The translations under genes and the position numbers were made by a program. DNA of 64,000 bases from Methylobacterium sp. NMS14P (GTDB taxonomy: Bacteria > Pseudomonadota > Alphaproteobacteria > Rhizobiales > Beijerinckiaceae), in NCBI RefSeq assembly GCF_028583545.1, contig NZ_CP087106.1, positions 434,001 to 498,000 on the forward strand, in the 5' to 3' direction. The notes under the pieces were generated by a model that did not search any database, was not told the DNA's origin, and was given only the letters and a program-made list of their open reading frames with translations. Shown in pieces: positions 54,412-63,262 of the stretch. Within the stretch, counting starts at the first letter, position 1. Each line of letters begins with the position of its first letter.

Positions 54412-55332
54412 TCATATGCCGGCGTACCAGGCGTAGCCCTGGTCCTCCCAGTATCCCCCCTTGCCCTCGCCGATGTCGGCAAAGCTCTCCACCACCTCGA
54501 CGCGCATCACGTACTTGGCCTGCTTGTAGCCGAGGTTGCGTTCGAGGCGCAGCCGCAGGGGTGCGCCGTTCGCCACGGGCAGGAATTTTCCGTTCAACTC
54601 GTAGGCGAGGACGGTCTGGGGATGGAAGGCGTCCACGAGGTCGATGCTCTCGTAGTAGCGAACGGGCGCGTCGTCGCCGGTGGAGCTTCCCTCGGCGGCT
54701 TGCTGGCCCCCGGAATCCCGCTTGTTCTCACCCCCGCCCGATTGCTTCGTCATCGCGGGGTTGGCGTTGCCGCCGGACGAGGCGTCTTCCGTCCCGTCCC
54801 CTTCGGCGCCATCGTCCGCGCCCAGGTCCATCGTGTCGGCGCAACGGAACACGACGTAGCGCGCTTGCGGTTTCAGCCGTGCCCGGTCCAGGATCTCGGA
54901 CAGGGGCACGCCAGTCCACTTGCCGATGCAGCTCCACCCCTCGACGCAGTCATGCCGGGTGATCTGCGTGCGGGAAGGGAGCTTGCGCAGCTCGGCCAGG
55001 GATAGCTTCAGTGGGTTCTCGACGAGGCCGCCCACCTCCAACCGGTAGTCCGCGAACTTGTGCCGCGCCAGCGCCTTGTAGGCCTTGTCAGGCGGGTCCT
55101 CGGTGCCGTTCGGCTTGAACCAGGGCGAGATGTCCGCCTCGGCGTACTCGGGCGCGAGCGTCCGCTCCGTAAGGAGCAGCCGCTGCACGAACAGGTTGGC
55201 ATCCTCGCCGGCTTTGAGCGTGCGACGGAACCAGTCGGCCTCGCCGAGGCGGTCGCAGCCACCGAGCATCGCGGTGCCGGTCGCAGCAGTTGCGCCGAGC
55301 AGGAGGGAACGTCGGCTGGGCTGACGGGTCAT
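54412..55332 (-). CDS. Periplasmic molybdopterin oxidoreductase (sulfite oxidase/MsrP family)
   Basis: 306 aa. A twin-arginine signal (PSRRSLLLGATAATGTAML) ends at LGGC, so it may be a Tat-exported lipoprotein. The Mo-ligand Cys is C129 in TRHDCVEGWSCIGKW, as in YedY/MsrP. The C-terminal half has LGYKQAKYVMRVEVVE and WEDQGYAWYAGI. An unusual low-complexity insert rich in Gly, Ser, Asp and Glu (about 171-222) interrupts the domain. Its start overlaps the cytochrome stop (ATGA). With the Met-rich peptide upstream, a methionine-sulfoxide-reducing role is plausible, but sulfite or another substrate is possible. Confidence 0.85.
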   Translation of the reverse strand: MTRQPSRRSLLLGATAATGTAMLGGCDRLGEADWFRRTLKAGEDANLFVQRLLLTERTLAPEYAEADISPWFKPNGTEDPPDKAYKALARHKFADYRLEVGGLVENPLKLSLAELRKLPSRTQITRHDCVEGWSCIGKWTGVPLSEILDRARLKPQARYVVFRCADTMDLGADDGAEGDGTEDASSGGNANPAMTKQSGGGENKRDSGGQQAAEGSSTGDDAPVRYYESIDLVDAFHPQTVLAYELNGKFLPVANGAPLRLRLERNLGYKQAKYVMRVEVVESFADIGEGKGGYWEDQGYAWYAGI

Positions 55333-56213
55333 GCCCGGTCTCCCGCGCGGTCCGCCGTTGCGGGCTCCACCTTGCGCTCGATCACGAACCAGCCCGTGAG
55401 CATGCCGCGCATGTTGTTCCAGAACCCCGAGAGCACGACGAGGGCGACGTGGACGAGGACGAACAGGACCAGCAGGGCCGCCACCACGAAATGGACCGTG
55501 CGGGCCGACTGCCGCCCGTCGAACAGCGTCAGCAGGAACGGGAAGGCCGCGTCCATCGCCGGCGACATCGCGAGGCCGGCCAGCACCTGCACCGGCAGCA
55601 GCACGAACAGGACGACGGCGTAGGTGAGTTTCTGGATGACGTTGTAACGCTTGGCCTCGTCGCCCTGCGGGAAGCGCAGCGTCAGGTGCTCCCAAACCGA
55701 GGCGCCGAGATGCCGGACCTGGTCGCGCTGCGGGACGACGCGGAAGCGCAACTGGCCGCTGAGCAGGCCGTAGAGCAGGTACAGGGCGCCGTTCAGGACG
55801 AAGGCCCAGGCGAAGAAAAAGTGCCAACTGCGGCCGCCGGTGAGGTCCTGGTCGCCCGGCAGCGTCAGCCAGGACGGGAAGCCGCGATCGGCCGCCTCGC
55901 CGTCCGCACCGGTCGATGAGCCGAGATAGCCGGTGGTGTCGAACGTGCGGCCCAGGACCGTCGTGACGCCCTTGGGCAGGTCGTCATCGGTCTGGGACAT
56001 CGCCATGAGCGGCGTGTCGAAAGTCGAGACCTTGCCCCAGTACAGCGCCGGGTGGGCGTTAAAGATCTGCAGGCCGCTCGTCAGCAGGACGAACAGGCAG
56101 AGCGCGTTGACCCAGTGGGTGATTCGGATGACGGCGGGGTGCCGGAACATCCAGCGTCGATGCTCCACCTCGCCCGTGTCTGGGGCGGAGCGCGTCAGGT
56201 AGGTGCGGGGCAC
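55329..56213 (-). CDS. Cytochrome b561 / hydrogenase-type b-cytochrome, electron donor to 54412
   Basis: 294 aa with about four membrane helices and paired His ligands (IRITHWVNALCLFVLLTSG, GRSWHFFFAWAFVLNG, TVHFVVAALLVLFVLVHVAL). A periplasmic loop separates helices 1 and 2. It would carry quinol electrons to the periplasmic Mo enzyme encoded next to it. This replaces the usual MsrQ heme protein of MsrP systems. GTG is the start. Confidence 0.83.
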   Translation of the reverse strand: MPRTYLTRSAPDTGEVEHRRWMFRHPAVIRITHWVNALCLFVLLTSGLQIFNAHPALYWGKVSTFDTPLMAMSQTDDDLPKGVTTVLGRTFDTTGYLGSSTGADGEAADRGFPSWLTLPGDQDLTGGRSWHFFFAWAFVLNGALYLLYGLLSGQLRFRVVPQRDQVRHLGASVWEHLTLRFPQGDEAKRYNVIQKLTYAVVLFVLLPVQVLAGLAMSPAMDAAFPFLLTLFDGRQSARTVHFVVAALLVLFVLVHVALVVLSGFWNNMRGMLTGWFVIERKVEPATADRAGDRA

Positions 56214-56289
56214 GAGGGTGACATATCCTAGGAACCGCGGGGCGCGGCAGCCAACCCGAAGGTCAGGCCGCCGCGTTCGTGATGGCCGC

Positions 56290-56523
56290 TTACATGCGGT
56301 TCATCATCATCTTCCGCTTCATCATCCGGCGCTTCATCATCTTCTTATGCATCATGCGCTTCTTCATCATCATGCGCTCGCTGCTGCTCATCCGAACCTG
56401 GGTGACGCCCGCCGGGGCGGCCTGAAGGCCGTTCGGGCCCATCGGGGCGGCCGAGGCGGCACTGGTTCCGAGCGCGAGGCCACCGAGGACCGAGGCCGCG
56501 AGCGCTAGGGTGGTGATCTTCAT
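56290..56523 (-). CDS. Exported methionine-rich basic peptide (MrpX-like)
   Basis: 77 aa. A signal peptide (MKITTLALAASVLGGLALGT, cleavage near ASA) precedes a mature part of about 52 residues. Of these 15 are Met, nearly all in the last 30 residues as MM or MMM pairs separated by Lys/Arg (for example ERMMMKKRMMHKKMMKRRMM). It stands on the same strand 76 bp upstream of the cytochrome b and Mo oxidoreductase genes. Azospira MrpX, a Met-rich periplasmic peptide that scavenges hypochlorite and is repaired by a YedY/MsrP enzyme, is the nearest known idea. A copper-binding role is the alternative. Confidence 0.72.
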   Translation of the reverse strand: MKITTLALAASVLGGLALGTSAASAAPMGPNGLQAAPAGVTQVRMSSSERMMMKKRMMHKKMMKRRMMKRKMMMNRM

Positions 56524-56755
56524 TCGATGTCTCCTGTACGGGGAAGGGATTCCCTTCGCACAGTGATGCAAGATGAAGATTGCGTCGCAAGTTCCTGATT
56601 TCGTGAAAGAAATATCCTTGAGTGCTGGCGACCGAGCGCAGTTTTTCGGGCGCCGGAGCAGGGCCCCGCGCCGCGCTCTGGCCGGGCGCATGCCGACCTG
56701 TACGGAGGCCCGTCGCGAAAGGTTTCAGTTTGGGCCGGGAAAGGCGCTCCCGCCG

Positions 56756-58741
56756 TCATGCCGACGGTGGCATGACGGTGGGATCCGGCCCCGACCTTCC
56801 ATGCGCGGCGTCATGCCAGTTCGAGGGGGCCAGGACGCGCCAATCGGCGCGGATGCGACGTCCCGCCTCGATCCGCACCGTGAACCCCCGTCCATCGAAG
56901 AACTCCAGGAGCGGCATGGTCAGGTTGCGGCCGATGCCGGCCGTCTCGCGAAATCGCCCGACCGTCAGCAGGCCTTCGGGATGCTCCCGCGCCACCGCGT
57001 CCGCGATGCGCGCCAGTTCGGCGACCGCCTCCGGGAGCGCGTAGTAGCTTTTCGAGACACGCACGAGCCAGCCGAGGCGGCCGACCTTGTCGAGGAGGCG
57101 GCGGAGTTCGTCGGGCTGGCGGCCCAGGCGCTCGGCGAGGACGGTGAGGCGGGGCTGGTTCGAGCCCGCCTCCTCCAGCACGGCGCGAACGGTATCGTAG
57201 ACGACGGCGTCGGCCGGACGCAGGCGCGCCACGTGACCGGGCAGGTGCAGGAGCGCGCCGCGTCGCAGGACCCGTTCCGTCCGGACGAGGCCGTCGAGGG
57301 CGGCCGGGAGGGCCGGACGTTCCCCGGCCTCCACCGTCGATGCGATCTCGTCGTGAGCGAGCCCGGGGTTGTCGGGCTGCGCCATGTGGGTCCGGGCGAG
57401 TTCGGACACCACGCGGGCGGCCAGCGCGGCGATCCGCGAACCCTGGAACGCGAGCCGCGGGCCATCCTCCGCGACGACCGCACCCTCCTCCGTGACGAGG
57501 GCGTCCAGCGTCGCCGCGGGCAAATTGCGCAGTCGGGCGAGGCGGGCGAGGTCGACCCCGGGTCCGGAGGTGGCGAGGAGGCCTCGGAGGGCGCGGCCGT
57601 CATCCATGGTATCGAGCGCCGCGACGACCGCCCGGCGTTCCGGCGTCCAGGAGCCCCGGCGCGGTCCGTCCACGTCGAGCACCCGACCGCCCCCGAGCGT
57701 ACGCACGGCCGAGACGTCGCGCAGGACGAAGCGGTCCCCGGCCAGGGCGCCGATCTCGCGGTCGAGCGTGATCACTGCCCGGGCGGTCTCGCCCGGTTCG
57801 ACTGACCCAGCCCCGGGGAGCAACAACCGTCCCGTCACCGCGGCCGCCCCGAGATGGAGATGCACCGGGGTACGGTGGCGCAGGGGCCGACCCTCGTGCG
57901 GCAGCACGCGCACGGAGACGTCGAGGCGGGTCGCCGGGCCGTGCAGGTTCGGCGCCAGGACCCATGTGCCCCGGCCCACGTCGTCGAGGGACAGCCGGGG
58001 ACCGACCAGGTTCAGGGCGCAGCGCTCCCCGGCGCGCGCGGTCTCGGCCACCGCATCGTGTACGCGCACGCCGCGCACCCGGACCTCGCGCGCGCCGGGC
58101 GAGACGAGCAGCCGGTCGCCCACGCGGACCGTGCCGGCATGCACCGCGCCGGTCACGACCAAGCCGGCACCGGGCACGGTGAAGTGCCGGTCGACGGCGA
58201 GCCGGAAGCCACGGTCAGCACCGGTCGGGACGCGGGAACCAACCGTGGCCTCCAGTAGGCGGGCGAGGTCGTCGATGCCCGATCCCGTCAGCGCCGAGCA
58301 GGCGACGACCGGTGCCTCCGCGAGCCCGGTGTCGGCGAGGAGGGCGTGGATCTCCGCGGTCACCGCCGCGATGCGGTCCGGATCGGCACGGTCGGCCTTT
58401 GTCACCGCGACGACGCCCCGGTCGACGCCAAGAAGATCGAGGATGGCGACGTGCTCGCGCGTCTGCGGCATCACCCCATCGTCGGCGGCGACCACCAGCA
58501 GCGCGCAGGCCACGCCGGTGGCGCCCGCGACCATGGTGCGCACCAGGCGTTCGTGCCCCGGCACGTCGACGAAGCCGAGCGGCACCCGCAGGCGACCGTT
58601 CCTCGGCGCGTAGGCGAAGCCGAGATCGAGGGTGATGCCCCGGGCCTTCTCCTCGGGCAGCCGGTCGGCGTCGATGCCGGTCAGCGCCTTCACCAACGCG
58701 GTCTTGCCGTGGTCGATATGGCCGGCGGTGGCGACGATCAT
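56756..58741 (-). CDS. selB: Selenocysteine-specific translation elongation factor SelB
   Basis: 661 aa. It delivers Sec-tRNA to UGA codons at SECIS hairpins. The GTPase domain has [16 protein letters not shown] (G1), RGITLDLGF (G2), DVPGHERLV (G3) and TKAD (G4). Two beta-barrel domains and C-terminal winged helices that bind the SECIS follow ([20 protein letters not shown] and [20 protein letters not shown]). The start [13 protein letters not shown] is canonical. It lies 57 bp after the UGA-containing gene on the same strand, so the two probably form an operon. selA, selC and selD are not in the window. Confidence 0.95.
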   Translation of the reverse strand: MIVATAGHIDHGKTALVKALTGIDADRLPEEKARGITLDLGFAYAPRNGRLRVPLGFVDVPGHERLVRTMVAGATGVACALLVVAADDGVMPQTREHVAILDLLGVDRGVVAVTKADRADPDRIAAVTAEIHALLADTGLAEAPVVACSALTGSGIDDLARLLEATVGSRVPTGADRGFRLAVDRHFTVPGAGLVVTGAVHAGTVRVGDRLLVSPGAREVRVRGVRVHDAVAETARAGERCALNLVGPRLSLDDVGRGTWVLAPNLHGPATRLDVSVRVLPHEGRPLRHRTPVHLHLGAAAVTGRLLLPGAGSVEPGETARAVITLDREIGALAGDRFVLRDVSAVRTLGGGRVLDVDGPRRGSWTPERRAVVAALDTMDDGRALRGLLATSGPGVDLARLARLRNLPAATLDALVTEEGAVVAEDGPRLAFQGSRIAALAARVVSELARTHMAQPDNPGLAHDEIASTVEAGERPALPAALDGLVRTERVLRRGALLHLPGHVARLRPADAVVYDTVRAVLEEAGSNQPRLTVLAERLGRQPDELRRLLDKVGRLGWLVRVSKSYYALPEAVAELARIADAVAREHPEGLLTVGRFRETAGIGRNLTMPLLEFFDGRGFTVRIEAGRRIRADWRVLAPSNWHDAAHGRSGPDPTVMPPSA

Positions 58742-58798
58742 GCGGCCTTCTCGTCCGCGGAAGGTGGCGGCGCGGGAGCCCCCGCGCCGCCTTCCGCC

Positions 58799-60286
58799 TC
58801 AACCCTTGATCCGGGTCTCGGCGAGTTCGGACATGCAGGTGTCGTAGGGCGTGAACTCCACCCGGTCCGACACCGCGAACAGCGTGAACGGCGAGTACAG
58901 GAACAGGGCCTTGGCCTCGTCCTGCAGGTACCGCTCCACCTCGCGCACCACACCCTCCGTCCCGCTCTCCGGCGTATGCAGGAGCTTGTCGTAGAGGGCG
59001 TCGAACCTCGGATCCTCCGGACCTTGGCGCAGGGTCGCGTCCTTCCCGAAGAACTCGCGGTGCACGCAGGCCACCGGATATTGCGGCGTCCAGTCGAAGT
59101 ACCATTCGAGCTTGACGTCGAACTCCTCTGGCAGATCGCCCCGGTCGCTGACGAAGCGGCAGCCGAGGCCGACCTTGGCGAGGCACTGGCCGATGGCCTC
59201 CACCACGCCCTTCCAGGCGGGCGAGGCCACGAAGACCAACTCCCGTCCCCCGAGCCCCAGGCCGTCGAGCGTGCGCTTGGCACCCTCGGGGTCGTGCGGC
59301 ATCGGCTTCAGGCCCGGATCCGCGCCGTAGCGTCCGGGCTGGATGAAGGCCGGGATCACCGTGCCGTAGCCATGCGCCCCGTGCTGGAGCACGAAGGCCT
59401 GGTCGATAGCGAGGTTGAGCGCCCGGCGGGCCTCCGGGTTGCGCCAGGGCGAGTCCGGACGGTTTTCGTTGAAGACGCCCGTCAGGATCGTCTTCGCCTT
59501 CTTCGTCTGGATCTTGCCCTTGTCGCTCGCCGGGAAGGCGTGCGCCTCATCCGGCGTCAGGTCGAACACCACGTCGACCCGGCCGTCACCGGCCGCCACC
59601 GACTTGATGCCCTCGGCCTTGCCGATGACGTTGTCGTAGACGATCCGGACCGTCGGCCTGCGGGCCGGGTTCCAGTACGTCGGGTTGGGCTCCATGACCA
59701 CGCGGTCGGAGCGGCTATCGATGAGCGAGACGCCCTCGGTGAGCACGAACGGGCCAGTCCCCCACGGACCAGGCGCGTCGATGACTCACCAATGACCTTC
59801 AGCCGAGCCCGTCTTCGGGTCGACGAAGCCCCACTCGTTCCAGAACCGCGTCGACGGCAGGTGCATGCCGCGCAGCTTCATCAGCGCCGCGGAGTCCCCG
59901 CCGGGGAAGCGCATGCGGATGGTGCGCTCGTCCACCGCCTCACAGGTCACGTCCCGGGCGAAGTTTAGGAAGGCGCCCGGCGGGTGCGGGTTGGTCCATT
60001 CCTGAACCTTGTCGAAGCCGAGCTTGAACATCGCCGCGTTGAAGGGCTCGCCGTCCTGGTAGACCGCGTCCCGCATCTTCAGTTCAAGGGTCTCCTTGTC
60101 GAGCCAGCGCCAGCTCTCGGCGAGGCTCGGCTGGCCGATGCCGTCGTGGTCGACGCGGTTGGCCTCCTCCATCGTGTTCCAGGTGATGGAAAGCCAGTTC
60201 ACCGGCGACGGGTCGACCACCGTCACCGTGTTGTGGGGTCCCCAGGGCTGGCCGCCCCCCGGATCCCCGGTCGCTTGCGCGTCCAT
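58799..60286 (-). CDS. Solute-binding-protein (family 5)-fold protein with in-frame UGA; candidate selenoprotein
   Basis: One continuous 495-codon frame from the ATG at 60286 (GGAGGAG just upstream) to the stop at 58799, broken only by TGA at 59786-59788 (codon 167). The context reads [23 protein letters not shown]. Both sides match peptide/nickel-type binding proteins: [40 protein letters not shown], then [18 protein letters not shown] and NLAIDQAF. It has no signal peptide, odd for this family, so it may act in the cytoplasm. A hairpin fitting the bacterial SECIS model follows the UGA, and selB is next downstream. The alternative is a simple nonsense pseudogene. Confidence 0.75.
59754..59772 (-). 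promoter_or_regulatory. Candidate bacterial SECIS hairpin
   Basis: On the coding strand CTGGTCC-GTGGG-GGACTGG forms a 7-bp stem (two G-U pairs) with a five-base loop that begins GU. The loop starts 21 bases after the UGA. The commonly used bacterial SECIS rules require a short apical loop with G in its first two bases, 16-37 bases from the UGA. Confidence 0.6.
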
Positions 60287-60479
60287 GTCTCCTCCAATGT
60301 TCGACCCGCATGGCGTGCGGGCATCGTCCGGCCCATCGCGAGCCGACAAGTTGGAGGGCGCCGGCAATCACGCTTGGCCCTCGATAGGTCCGCCTAGGTC
60401 GCTGGCCATCCCGCCGTCGAACCCATGCAGGAAAAGCTCGCCTCCGCAGGGAGCATCGCCGCCTGCGCGCGTTGCTTCC

Positions 60480-60950
60480 TCAGCCCGGGTCGTCGTCCCG
60501 GGCCATGCCCGTCGCGGCGACGCGGTCGGCGAGTTCCTTGAGCTCCTGGCGCAGGTCGGCGAGGTCGCGGTCGCCTAGCCCGGTGCGGCAGACGACGGCC
60601 TGCTGCGCCTCCGAGACCCTGACCTCCAACGACCGGCCTGTCTCCGTCAGGGCGACGAGGACGACGCGCCGGTCCTCCCCTCGGGCGCGAGTGACGAAAC
60701 CCGCCGCCTCCAACCGGTCGACCAGGGGCGTGATCGCGCTGGACGTGAGTTGCAGCCGGGCCGCCAGGTCGTGCACCGCCGTAACGCCGTCCTGCCAGAG
60801 CGCCAGCATGACGAGGTATTGCGGGTAGGTCAGCCCGAGCTCGCCCAGCAGCGGCCGGTAGGCGCGCACGACCGAGTTCGTCGCGGCGTAAAGGGCGAAG
60901 CAGAGTTGGTCGTCAAGCCTGAGCCCAGGCTGCTTAGTCGATGTCGCCAT
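60480..60950 (-). CDS. MarR-family regulator, OhrR-like
   Basis: 156 aa. LRLDDQLCFALYAATNSVVR places C17 where OhrR proteins keep the peroxide-sensing Cys. GLTYPQYLVMLALWQDGVTA and LQLTSSAITPLVDRLEAAGF form the winged helix. It would repress a promoter and release on organic hydroperoxide oxidation. No ohr gene lies beside it. Two TTCA-N4-TGAA palindromes just upstream are probable autoregulatory sites. It is separated from the SBP-like gene by about 190 bp. Confidence 0.85.
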   Translation of the reverse strand: MATSTKQPGLRLDDQLCFALYAATNSVVRAYRPLLGELGLTYPQYLVMLALWQDGVTAVHDLAARLQLTSSAITPLVDRLEAAGFVTRARGEDRRVVLVALTETGRSLEVRVSEAQQAVVCRTGLGDRDLADLRQELKELADRVAATGMARDDDPG

Positions 60951-60964
60951 TGACCGGCGCTCCG

Positions 60965-60991
60965 TTCAGGCCTGAATCATTCACGCGTGAA
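60965..60991. promoter_or_regulatory. Double palindrome upstream of the OhrR-like gene
   Basis: TTCAGGCCTGAA (60965-60976) and TTCACGCGTGAA (60980-60991) are both perfect 12-bp palindromes with the same TTCA/TGAA arms. Their centres are 15 bp apart, and they lie 15 bp before the start codon. Confidence 0.65.
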
Positions 60992-61335
60992 CGATGCTGT
61001 CAACCCGTCGGTTTTCCTGGCCGCACCGGAGAACGACACCGGCTCGCAGATCGCCCAGATGCGCGGCGATTGGGTCGGCAGGACCGGAAATGGTGAAATT
61101 TTTGGTACGAGAGAGAAGGGGGGGAGGATTAAAGGCCAGCCTGATACGTCTATCTTGCCCTATAATAGATGCGGCAATGTCTTTGCCGTCTTCTAGTCGG
61201 GGCCACTTAGTCTAGCTGGCATCTGAAAATGCCTTTGGGCAGCTTTAGTTCGGGATGTGACTTGGATGGTACATCGGCGCGCTGCGTTATCGTCTAACTT
61301 GCGGCGCGATTTGGTGTCACGAACAAGAGCTTGCT
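60992..61335. other. Gene-poor promoter interval of the outer membrane protein
   Basis: No gene is supported; the short open frames lack RBS and domain features. The stretch is richer in A+T than its surroundings, particularly 61090-61200. It presumably holds the promoter of the barrel gene at 61336. Confidence 0.45.
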
Positions 61336-62163
61336 GTGATTAAAAACCTGCTTGGTATTCTGGTTGCGAGCACTGCTCTGACCGCCGCCGCCTCGGCCGC
61401 CGACCTGCCGCGCCGCGCCGCCCCGCCGCCGGTGTTCAGCCCCGTCCCGGTCTTCACCTGGACCGGCGCCTACTTCGGTATCAACGCCGGCTACGCCTAC
61501 ACCGAGGCGGACACGATCCGGACCGTCGGCATCGGCGCCCTTCAGAGCAACGTGAACAACCTGCTGCGCAGCCCGGCCGTCCGCCTGCCTCAGGACGGTT
61601 TCTCTGCCGGTGGTCAGGTCGGGTACAATTACCAGTTCACCCCCGGCTCCGGCATCGTCGTCGGTATCGAGGCTGACGCTCAGTACATGGATCTGCAGCG
61701 CACCGGCGTGCAGTCAATCTTCCGCCCGGCCTTCAACCCGAACGTCCTGACCAACACGTACCGGACGGACCTGAGCTTCCTCGGCACCATCCGCGGCCGC
61801 GTCGGCTATGCCTTCGACCGCGTCTTCGTGTACGGCACCGGCGGCTTCGCCTATGGCGACGTGACCCAGCGCGTCGGCTTCCAGACCGCCGCGCCGCTGA
61901 CCTACTTCGGCAGCCGCTCGCGGATCGATACCGGCTACGCCTACGGCGGCGGCATCGAGTACGCGCTGCCCACCGACTCGTTCCTGAACTTCTTCCGGTC
62001 GAACGCCGTGACGATCAAGGCCGAGTACCTGCGCTACGACCTCGGCAGCCACAACCTGCTGGTCGGCTCCGTCGGCGGCCCGGGTGTCGGCTACATCTCC
62101 CGCTTCCGGACCGAGGGCGCCATCGCCCGCGCCGGCCTGAACTTCAAGTTCGGCTCCTACTGA
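61336..62163 (+). CDS. Outer membrane beta-barrel protein (Omp25/RopB family)
   Basis: 275 aa. The signal peptide (IKNLLGILVASTALTAAASA) ends just before ADLPRRAAPPPVF, the Pro-rich linker usual in Hyphomicrobiales. An eight-stranded barrel follows, with alternating strands such as WTGAYFGINAGYAY, FSAGGQVGYNYQF, FLGTIRGRVGYAFDRVFVYG and the C-terminal AGLNFKFGSY ending in an aromatic residue. GTG start, with AAGAG upstream. It is a structural or surface porin-like protein. Confidence 0.9.
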   Translation: MIKNLLGILVASTALTAAASAADLPRRAAPPPVFSPVPVFTWTGAYFGINAGYAYTEADTIRTVGIGALQSNVNNLLRSPAVRLPQDGFSAGGQVGYNYQFTPGSGIVVGIEADAQYMDLQRTGVQSIFRPAFNPNVLTNTYRTDLSFLGTIRGRVGYAFDRVFVYGTGGFAYGDVTQRVGFQTAAPLTYFGSRSRIDTGYAYGGGIEYALPTDSFLNFFRSNAVTIKAEYLRYDLGSHNLLVGSVGGPGVGYISRFRTEGAIARAGLNFKFGSY

Positions 62164-62177
62164 GATCCGTCGAGCTG

Positions 62178-62199
62178 CTCCCGGCGGCTGTGCCGGGAG
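62178..62199 (+). terminator. Hairpin after the outer membrane protein gene
   Basis: CTCCCGGC-N6-GCCGGGAG forms a perfect 8-bp GC-rich stem, 14 bases past the stop codon. There is no clear U run. The rest of 62200-62506 shows no gene. Confidence 0.6.
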
Positions 62200-62506
62200 T
62201 GCGGCGGCGGGCGAGGGGTAGTTGGTCCTCCTCGTCGCCTTCCGTCGCGGAAGAGCAGCTATCCAGCTGACCTTCGTATCCCCAGCCCGATCAAACTGGC
62301 CGCGAGGTCGGCTACACCCTGGGAGCCCGCACTCCTGGGGTGTCTTTTATACACCACTACCAAGTCGGGGTCGCATATGCCGAACGAGTGCTCGGGAGCC
62401 GCCGCGGAGAGCCATGGCCGACCAGTCGCTGTTCGCCTGCTCCAGTTGATCCCAGAGCGTACGCTTCGTCTGGGTCTGCCGCGAAAGCAGACACCCCACG
62501 CCCAAG

Positions 62507-63181
62507 TCACTGCCGACCTGCGGCCGCCAAGCTGGCACGGTCAACGATTTCGATTGCTCCCCGACGAAGTTCGATCAGGCCCGCCTCGGCCCATTGCCCC
62601 AGGAGGCGGCTGACCACCTCACGAACGCTGCCGACGTCGTCCGCGAGCTTCTGATGGGTCACCGCGGCGACACCCCGCGGATCGGCCTCGGCCAAGAGCC
62701 GTTGCGCGAGGCGCTGCTTCAGCGGCGCGAATGCGACCTCATCAATCAGCGTGAACAGGCCGGACATCAGCCGCGTGTAGTCGTCCATGACAAAGCTGCG
62801 GAACGCGGCGCTCTCGCCCATCAGGTGCTTGAACGTGCCCACCGGCAGCGCCGCCAACTCGGTCTTCTCCTCGGCCACGCTCTGCGCCGGGAACGTGCCG
62901 CCGGACAGCAGGCACTGCGTGGTCAGGGCACAGGTGCCGCCGGGGCCGACCTTGTAGATCAGCACCTCGCGCCCGCCCTCCGACATGCGGAAGATGCGCG
63001 TGCGGCCTTCTAGGCACATCAGGTAGTTGGCGCACTCGCCATCGAGTTCATAGGCGATGGCGCCGGCGTCCAGGACCGGGAAGTGGACAGTTCCCCGGGC
63101 GATCTGGAGGTGCGCCGGGCTGAGCGCTTGAAGGAGCGGAAACCGGTCGATCCAACGTTCGACCTTCTGGGCATCCGTCAT
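62507..63181 (-). CDS. Crp/Fnr-family transcriptional regulator
   Basis: 224 aa. The sensor domain has LDAGAIAYELDGECANYLMC, MSEGGREVLIYKVGPGGTCA and a dense set of Cys residues (four within about 45 residues) that may bind metal or sense redox. The C-terminal helix-turn-helix is THQKLADDVGSVREVVSRLL. The start MTDAQKVERW at 63181 fits the family. A Crp-type site lies between it and the divergent pentapeptide-repeat gene. Confidence 0.87.
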   Translation of the reverse strand: MTDAQKVERWIDRFPLLQALSPAHLQIARGTVHFPVLDAGAIAYELDGECANYLMCLEGRTRIFRMSEGGREVLIYKVGPGGTCALTTQCLLSGGTFPAQSVAEEKTELAALPVGTFKHLMGESAAFRSFVMDDYTRLMSGLFTLIDEVAFAPLKQRLAQRLLAEADPRGVAAVTHQKLADDVGSVREVVSRLLGQWAEAGLIELRRGAIEIVDRASLAAAGRQ

Positions 63182-63262
63182 GGCGGCGTATTCCCCCCGG
63201 CCATGACGACGGGCTGATCGTCCGGCTCGCGTTGCGTTTTTCTCCCGCCGCGCCGGACTTGT

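Noticed and set aside
58799..59746. Treating the downstream half of the UGA-interrupted gene as a separate protein starting at GTG 59744-59746
   Set aside because: There is no RBS there, and the start would remove the conserved WGTGPF region from its domain. The frame is continuous with the upstream half.
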